NCBI GenBank assembly: GCA_903832205.1
Contig: CAILAH010000059.1
Span: 1-42,136 of the forward strand
From: an uncultured Microcaldota archaeon
Lineage (GTDB): Archaea > Micrarchaeota > Micrarchaeia > CAILAH01
DNA: 42,136 nt
Reading direction: 5' to 3'
The position numbers and the translations under genes were made by a program. The notes under the pieces are model-generated. The model was not told the origin of the DNA. It saw nothing but the letters and a program-made list of their open reading frames with translations, and made no database searches. The number at the start of each line of letters is the position of its first letter. The stretch's first letter is position 1. Below are positions 36,884 through 42,136 of the stretch, in pieces.

Positions 36884-37075
36884 GTGATGATAAAAAGATG
36901 TGAGCGATGCAGCGACGAAACGCACTTCCTTGAGAAATGCACTTTCTGCGGGAAGTACATTTGCAGGAACTGTTTGCATACCGCGAAGAATCTGGAAAAG
37001 ATAAAGCGCGTGGTAATCTGCAAGGGGTGCTTCGGCGACGCAAAGAAAATTAAGGAATACGACAGCATGAAGTAA
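36884..37075 (+). CDS. small double zinc-finger-like protein
   Basis: C-x2-C...C-x2-C..C-x2-C...C-x2-C spacing in 63 aa; TATA-like catataaac upstream (~36818). Confidence 0.65.
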   Translation: MMIKRCERCSDETHFLEKCTFCGKYICRNCLHTAKNLEKIKRVVICKGCFGDAKKIKEYDSMK

Positions 37076-37133
37076 TGTTACGCTTGGGATGCGCCCTGCT
37101 GCTCTAGTTCCGCGTGGCGGTCCTGGGGTTGCA

Positions 37134-37182
37134 GCACATTTTCCTGAAAGGAAAATTGTGCCGCCGTTTGCCTTCAGGCAAA
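37134..37182. other. two adjacent hairpins upstream of tRNA-Phe
   Basis: GCACATTTTCCT-gaa-AGGAAAATTGTGC (one bulge); TTTGCCT-tc-AGGCAAA. Confidence 0.8.
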
Positions 37183-37207
37183 GGAGTGGGGGCGGAAGAT
37201 CCCCTGC

Positions 37208-37426
37208 GCCGCAGTAGCTCAGCCTGGGAGAGCACTCGAGACATTTTTGGGCGCGGCCCAAAAAGTCGGTGAAGCTGAAGAGCCTGGGTTGGTAAGTCAA
37301 TCTGGTTACGCCCTTGTGGTTTGTGTCTCCTCCGTGAGGGGGATGGGGCAGAGCACACGGGGAAGGGGGAAGCATCCCCCTTCCGCAGTGACCGGGGGAT
37401 CGTTGGTTCAAATCCGACCTGCGGCA
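37208..37426 (+). tRNA. tRNA-Phe (anticodon GAA) with two predicted introns (approx. 37239-37273 and 37281-37390)
   Basis: GCCGCAG/CTGCGGC acceptor + A; D-arm GCTC-AGCCTGGGA-GAGC; reconstructed anticodon arm CTCG|G-CTGAAG|A-CCGGG; T-arm GTTGG-TTCAAAT-CCGAC. Confidence 0.78.
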
Positions 37427-37488
37427 TACTTCTTTTCTTTTGGAAAAAGAAAAGACCTATACTAGAAAAGAAAACTTTAGGGATCCCA

Positions 37489-37974
37489 ATGGAATTTTTG
37501 GATATCGTTGATGACAATGACAACGTAATCGGGCGCGAGGAGTACAGCCAGGTTTACAAAAAGAATCTTACGCATAGGATTGCGCACATCATAATTTTCA
37601 ACAATAAGGGGGAGATGGCGCTGCAGATGAGGAGCGCGGAAAAGAGATTCTGCCCCGGGCACTGGTGCACTTCTGCGGGAGGGCACGTACATTCTGGAGA
37701 GAGCTATAATGATGCGGCGCTCAGGGAGACGGAGGAGGAGTTGGGAGTGCGGGCGAAAATGAAGTTTCTGGCAAAGGACGTTTACATCTCAACTGTAGTG
37801 CCGAAGAAATTCCTCGCAACCTTTACTGCAAGACACAACGGCCCGTTTAACCCGAACCCGAAAGAGGTGGAAAGGGTTGAATTCTTCAGTATGGATGAGA
37901 TTTGGAGAATGATTCGTGAAGGGGAGAAATTCCACCCAGAACTGATTTTCATCCTAAACAAACACTTTAAATGA
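37489..37974 (+). CDS. NUDIX hydrolase / isopentenyl-diphosphate isomerase-like
   Basis: GGHVHSGESYNDAALRETEEELG Nudix box; ORF-track start 37321 lies inside the tRNA, so ATG 37489 preferred. Confidence 0.88.
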   Translation: MEFLDIVDDNDNVIGREEYSQVYKKNLTHRIAHIIIFNNKGEMALQMRSAEKRFCPGHWCTSAGGHVHSGESYNDAALRETEEELGVRAKMKFLAKDVYISTVVPKKFLATFTARHNGPFNPNPKEVERVEFFSMDEIWRMIREGEKFHPELIFILNKHFK

Positions 37975-37993
37975 ATTTTGCGGAATTAGACTC

Positions 37994-38320
37994 ATGGTGA
38001 AAAAAATAGCTGAGGCAAATCATGTTGGCGACATAATGAAGGGGGTCGTCATTGGCATTGGCGCCGCAATCATTGGTGTTGCTGTTGCGCTTATTGGGAT
38101 TGTTGCCATATTCCTGTTTGCGATACTTGGCGCGCTGATGGGCGCAATCACAGGGTTCATCGTGGGATTTGTGCCGGTGCTTGGGCCGTTGGTTGCCCAG
38201 GGGTTCATGATGATTGGAGTGCAGAACCCAAACCTTGTGGCGCTGGGCGCGATGCTCGGGTTCGTCGGCGGGTTCTTTAAGCAGCACCAGTCGAACACCA
38301 GTACCTGTAAGTGCAAGTAG
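37994..38320 (+). CDS. small glycine-rich membrane protein
   Basis: hydrophobic Gly/Ala/Ile-rich 108 aa. Confidence 0.5.
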   Translation: MVKKIAEANHVGDIMKGVVIGIGAAIIGVAVALIGIVAIFLFAILGALMGAITGFIVGFVPVLGPLVAQGFMMIGVQNPNLVALGAMLGFVGGFFKQHQSNTSTCKCK

Positions 38321-38352
38321 AAAATAAAAAAAGAATTTTCTAATTTTTTTAT

Positions 38353-39756
38353 TTAGTTGCAGGCGCCGTCCTGGCAGTAGTGGCCGTAGCCGCAGTCAAC
38401 GGTGATTGACCCTATGCCGCTCTGGAGGCAGTAGTACTCCTCTACGCTGCTTGCAGTATAGCAGGAGTCATATATTGGCTGGCCGCCCGTCAGCTGCACA
38501 TATCCTCTTGTGTGGATATCCTGGCCGTTGTCGGATTCTGTGCATCCCACCTCTTTTATGCACGCGCCGTTGTTGCAGTAGTAGCCGGAGGCGCAGTCCA
38601 GGTCTACGTGAGCCATGTTGCTGCTGGAAGTGCAGTAGTAGTCCCTCACCGTGTAATTGTCCACACAGGTGTCCGCCTGCTTCTGCGTCCCAACGGTCAC
38701 CGTGCCGCGCTTTAATTTGTCCACCGTGTTCTCGTCATCCGTGCAGGTGGGGTTTGTAAGTGGCACGCACGCGCCGTTAAGGCAGGTGTACTTGGAGGGG
38801 CACTGGATGCGTTCCGAAAGCACTTCGTTGTTCTCACAGTAGTACTCGTTCACAAAGTTCAGGTCGTAGCAGGTGTCGGTGTTCTCGTTGCGCCCCTTGC
38901 TCACCACTCCCTTCACTGACGTGTCCTTGCCGTTGTCGGAGTCGCTGCACTGCGGAAGCGTGCACGCGCCATCATGACAGGAGTAGCCCTGCGGGCAATA
39001 GGTCGTCTTATTCATTATTGTGTTGCTCTCACAGTAGAAGTCAGTTACCCTTTCAACATCGACGCAGTAGTCGGACATTATGGCTGCGCCCTTGGTTGCG
39101 GTGTCCTTCTTGTTGATGTTGTATTTGGTCGTCTCAACGGTTGAGCTGCAGGATTCAATACATGCGCCATCGCTGCACGCAGAGCCGGTGCCGCACTGGA
39201 TATCTTTGGTTGCAATGTTCCCGCTGGAATCGCAGTAGTATTCAATCAGTGTTGAGCTGTCCCTGCAGGAATCGGTAGATGTAGTTCCCGCCTTTGTGGT
39301 TGTGCCTTTCACTGAAGATGACTGACCACCATCGGAATCCGAGCAGGTGGGCTGCACACACACACCACTCTCGCAGTAGTAGTTCTGCGGGCATGCCACG
39401 GTTTCGCTTTTCATTCCGCCCGCCGCGCAGTAGTATTCAACCACGGATGCGCCTGAGCAGGTATCTGCATATGCCGTGGTGCCTGATGTGACCGTGCCTT
39501 TCTCAAGGACGTTGTTGCCGCTGTCACTGTCGCTGCAGGTAGGAATGGCGCATTCTCCCTGGGAGGAAACGCTGACTCCAGCAACCTGCGCGAAGCACGG
39601 GTTCGAATAGGTCTTGCCATCGCTCCCGCAAACGGGGGCATACTGCTCGCTGCAAAATGACGGGGTCGTGCAGCCGAAAAGGAACAGGATTCCTAATGCA
39701 AGCATAATAGGCATGAGCTTCATGTGGAAAGCTTGGCATGCAAAAAATAAAAGCAA
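38353..39756 (-). CDS. lipoprotein with Kazal-like domain and about six Cys-rich repeats
   Basis: LFLFGC lipobox; CSEQYAPVCGSDGKTYSNPCFAQVAGVSVSSQGEC; repeats of C(S/T)DSD.G.....KG....D.C.....V.EYYC......C..GY.C..GAC. Confidence 0.82.
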   Translation of the reverse strand: MLLFFACQAFHMKLMPIMLALGILFLFGCTTPSFCSEQYAPVCGSDGKTYSNPCFAQVAGVSVSSQGECAIPTCSDSDSGNNVLEKGTVTSGTTAYADTCSGASVVEYYCAAGGMKSETVACPQNYYCESGVCVQPTCSDSDGGQSSSVKGTTTKAGTTSTDSCRDSSTLIEYYCDSSGNIATKDIQCGTGSACSDGACIESCSSTVETTKYNINKKDTATKGAAIMSDYCVDVERVTDFYCESNTIMNKTTYCPQGYSCHDGACTLPQCSDSDNGKDTSVKGVVSKGRNENTDTCYDLNFVNEYYCENNEVLSERIQCPSKYTCLNGACVPLTNPTCTDDENTVDKLKRGTVTVGTQKQADTCVDNYTVRDYYCTSSSNMAHVDLDCASGYYCNNGACIKEVGCTESDNGQDIHTRGYVQLTGGQPIYDSCYTASSVEEYYCLQSGIGSITVDCGYGHYCQDGACN

Positions 39757-39830
39757 GTGTTAAGCCCGGCGGGATGTGAAAAGGCTGTACAAAAATCTGC
39801 CGCATTATTTCGCGGCCGCAAAAATCCGAA

Positions 39831-40382
39831 TTATTTCTGCATCTTTGCCGCCTCTTTGTAGAGGTCCTGCAGTGATTTCACGCACGCCATGCCCGCGTTA
39901 AGGTGCAGGTTCAAAATCCGTTCGCTCTCCTCGTTGAATTTCTTCTCGCTTGCCAGATGCGGCCTGTGCCCTGCGGCTTCCTTGTGCTGGCGCAGGATGG
40001 CAAGCTTCCTGTAGCCGTAGTTGTGCACCACGAGATTTCTCCAGGACTTGAACGCCTCCACGCTGCGGACGGCCTTTTTGAAATTCTTCTGGAAATCCTT
40101 GTTCTCGCTGAACAGCGGAGATTCCTCAATAAAATCCCTGGCGGAATAAAGCATGGACATGGAAATGCCGCTCTTGCCAGACTGGATGAGCCTCCTCGCG
40201 ATTATGGACGGCGAGACCTGGCTGAAGATCATGCCGAAAAGCAGCGCGGTGCTCTCATCAATCCACGCATCCGTGGCCGCGAACGCCTCGGCATAACTGC
40301 CCTGGGCGGAATATTTCCGTATGATTTCGGCCGAATAGACCCTGCCGCCGGCGCCTTCGCGGGGCATAGACTCGCCTGACAT
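39831..40382 (-). CDS. helical protein with HEPN-like RxxxxH motif
   Basis: SWRNLVVHNYG in an all-helical ORF; start chosen at ATG 40382. Confidence 0.5.
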   Translation of the reverse strand: MSGESMPREGAGGRVYSAEIIRKYSAQGSYAEAFAATDAWIDESTALLFGMIFSQVSPSIIARRLIQSGKSGISMSMLYSARDFIEESPLFSENKDFQKNFKKAVRSVEAFKSWRNLVVHNYGYRKLAILRQHKEAAGHRPHLASEKKFNEESERILNLHLNAGMACVKSLQDLYKEAAKMQK

Positions 40383-40454
40383 ATCCACACTTAGGCCGCA
40401 TAACTTAATATTCAGATTTTTATAGTTCACATGCCATAATTTAGACGTGGTACT

Positions 40455-40928
40455 ATGAGCGGGGCACAAACGGAATCAATGGCAAAGCTCGACGAGAAGG
40501 AGCTTAAGGCACTTACGCTAAGGATGGAAGGCCTGGAGGGACATCACTCCATAACCAAGTTCATCAGGGCAGGGTATGACGGCGACAAGGACTATATCGA
40601 GTTCGGCGTTATGCAGGGCTTCTCGCCAAACCTGCAGAGCAAATACGGCGATACGGCACTGATTGCAGCCTGCACAAACGGGCAGTCAGGCATCGTGCGA
40701 TATCTCCTGAGGAAGGGCGCAGACCCGAACTTCCCGAATTATGACGGCTCGACGCCGCTCATGTTCGCCGCACTGGCGGGCAACGTGGAAATCGTAAGCC
40801 TGCTTTTGGTGGCGGGTGCGGACACAAGCATAAGGAATGAGTTCGGCACTACCGCGCTGAAAGCGGCAAACAACTGCGGAAATGCGGAGTGCATCGCCGC
40901 ATTAAAGGAGAACGGCGCCGAAAAGTAG
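40455..40928 (+). CDS. ankyrin-repeat protein
   Basis: YGDTALIAACTNGQSGIVRYLLRKGADPN / DGSTPLMFAALAGNVEIVSLLLVAGADTS. Confidence 0.9.
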   Translation: MSGAQTESMAKLDEKELKALTLRMEGLEGHHSITKFIRAGYDGDKDYIEFGVMQGFSPNLQSKYGDTALIAACTNGQSGIVRYLLRKGADPNFPNYDGSTPLMFAALAGNVEIVSLLLVAGADTSIRNEFGTTALKAANNCGNAECIAALKENGAEK

Positions 40929-40964
40929 ATAAAATTAATTTCTTATTTTTCAGTTTTTTACACT

Positions 40965-41786
40965 CTAGAACAGCTTTTCAATGTCAGTTTCCCCGCTTTC
41001 ATTAAGTTTTTCAGGGTCCTTGAAAAATTTCTTTTTGCTGTACTGCTCTATCCCTTTCCAGAGGTAGATTAGCGCGTCGAGGCATTTACCGCACATTTTT
41101 GGGCTTTCCGCCTCCCACATCATTGTGCAGTCCTCGGTTTCAGGATATCCGTTGACCGCGGCCCATTTTGAGTCATGGTGCAGGTTGAGGCCGAACAGGT
41201 GGCCTGCCTCGTGCATCGTAAGCGTTCTTATGAAATTCAAGTCTTGCTGCCTCACCCCGGGAAGCGAGAGCGCAATGTAGCCATATTCAAATTCGGACTG
41301 GCCCCAATGGCGCTTGCCGATTGCAAGCGGCAGGTCCGTGATTATCACATTTGCGTGAATGCCGCCGATGCCTTTTGTATTGCGCGCCTCATCGGAAATC
41401 AGGTGTATGCCCAACTGTGTGCCGTCAAGCGAGCCGTGCCCGTTGGTTGCGCTCTTCAGCATCTCATCAATTGCCGGGTGCGAGCCGGCATAGGTGGTCT
41501 GGAAGGGCAGCAGGCCGATGTTTCTGCTGACCTCGCAAATGCCGCGGAGCACGTTGGCGACCACATCGCCGTTAACCCCTGCTGTCTTGTACACGCGGAT
41601 TTCGCGGCCGTGCACCCACTCGTCCGCCCTCTTGTACTTGCCGTCCTTGTCCTCAACGTGAAGGTAATGGAACTCGTGCGCATTCTGCCAGTATCTCTGC
41701 CAGTTTTCCTTTGACTTGCATTGGGGGCACATGCGCTCGTATTCCTTGCGAGGCATATCTTTCAGAATCTCATCTTTTTCGCCCAT
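40965..41786 (-). CDS. archaemetzincin-like zinc metallopeptidase
   Basis: MHEAGHLFGLNLHHD...CTMMWEAESPKMCGKCLDAL (HExxHxxGxxxH, then CxM and CxxC). Confidence 0.78.
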   Translation of the reverse strand: MGEKDEILKDMPRKEYERMCPQCKSKENWQRYWQNAHEFHYLHVEDKDGKYKRADEWVHGREIRVYKTAGVNGDVVANVLRGICEVSRNIGLLPFQTTYAGSHPAIDEMLKSATNGHGSLDGTQLGIHLISDEARNTKGIGGIHANVIITDLPLAIGKRHWGQSEFEYGYIALSLPGVRQQDLNFIRTLTMHEAGHLFGLNLHHDSKWAAVNGYPETEDCTMMWEAESPKMCGKCLDALIYLWKGIEQYSKKKFFKDPEKLNESGETDIEKLF

Positions 41787-41825
41787 AATTTTGCCTCATT
41801 TGTTCCAGCTGTAAATAAGAAAAGA

Positions 41826-42136
41826 TTAATGCCCGCCGCCGTTGCCGCCGCCCAGCGGCCTGCGGCCGCGCAGATGGTCAACGAGCGCGGCAATGCTCCT
41901 CGAGCCGTACATTTTTGTGTTGGTGTTAAGCGCAACCACGTCGCTCTTTTTTGGCTTAACATTGATAACCATGTTTTTCTTCAGGACCTGCTCAACCTTC
42001 TTCCTCTGGTTTGTGTACTGCCCCTTCGGCCCCTTGTAAAATGACAGGGTCTTCATTGTGCGGTCCAGGTCAGCCTCCTTTGCGCCCGTGCACGCGTTGG
42101 CTGTGAGTATGCAGAGCCCGTCAACTATGAATATTA
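41826..42136 (-). CDS. hypothetical protein, N-terminus beyond window; Gly-rich C-terminus
   Basis: frame stays open upstream of Met 42056 to the window edge (IFIVDGLCILTANACTGAKEADLDRTMKTL...). Confidence 0.6.
   Translation of the reverse strand, partial: IFIVDGLCILTANACTGAKEADLDRTMKTLSFYKGPKGQYTNQRKKVEQVLKKNMVINVKPKKSDVVALNTNTKMYGSRSIAALVDHLRGRRPLGGGNGGGH

Noticed and set aside
37104-37523. Antisense ORF containing QVGFEPTIPRSL and the plus ORF start at 37321
   Set aside because: VGFEPTI-like strings are classic spurious translations of tRNA genes; the region is tRNA-Phe plus introns.

Overview
The window looks like a chromosomal segment of a small-genome archaeon, probably DPANN / Micrarchaeota-like. 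That placement is inferred from the gene set and gene style; no search was run. It is dense with information-processing genes: a MiaB/CDKAL1-type methylthiotransferase C-terminus, RfcS, aIF5B, TFE, RIO1 kinase, aIF1A, aIF2-beta, Cbf5, eS6, aIF2-gamma and MCM. These alternate with accessory surface and lipoprotein genes, many of them Cys-rich or peptidase-like: a papain-fold C1, a putative clan-CD caspase-like giant lipoprotein, NlpC/P60, an archaemetzincin-like protein, a presenilin-like protease and a Kazal domain protein. Two intron-containing tRNA genes are readable by hand. One is tRNA-Ala(CGC) with a ~130-nt intron. The other is tRNA-Phe(GAA), which appears to carry two introns that isolate the anticodon on a ~7-nt micro-exon. 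The most unusual non-coding signal is a set of short perfect hairpins, some nearly identical between loci, located in the tRNA introns, beside the tRNAs, in the eS6 leader and between divergent promoters. Protein-level highlights are an apparently intact class III adenylyl cyclase translationally coupled to an ADP-forming acyl-CoA synthetase operon, a nucleotidyltransferase-MazG fusion, a glutamine-synthetase-like protein lacking part of the catalytic loop, and an aIF1A with a Gly/Arg-rich N-terminal extension. No CRISPR array, rRNA or transposase was recognised.
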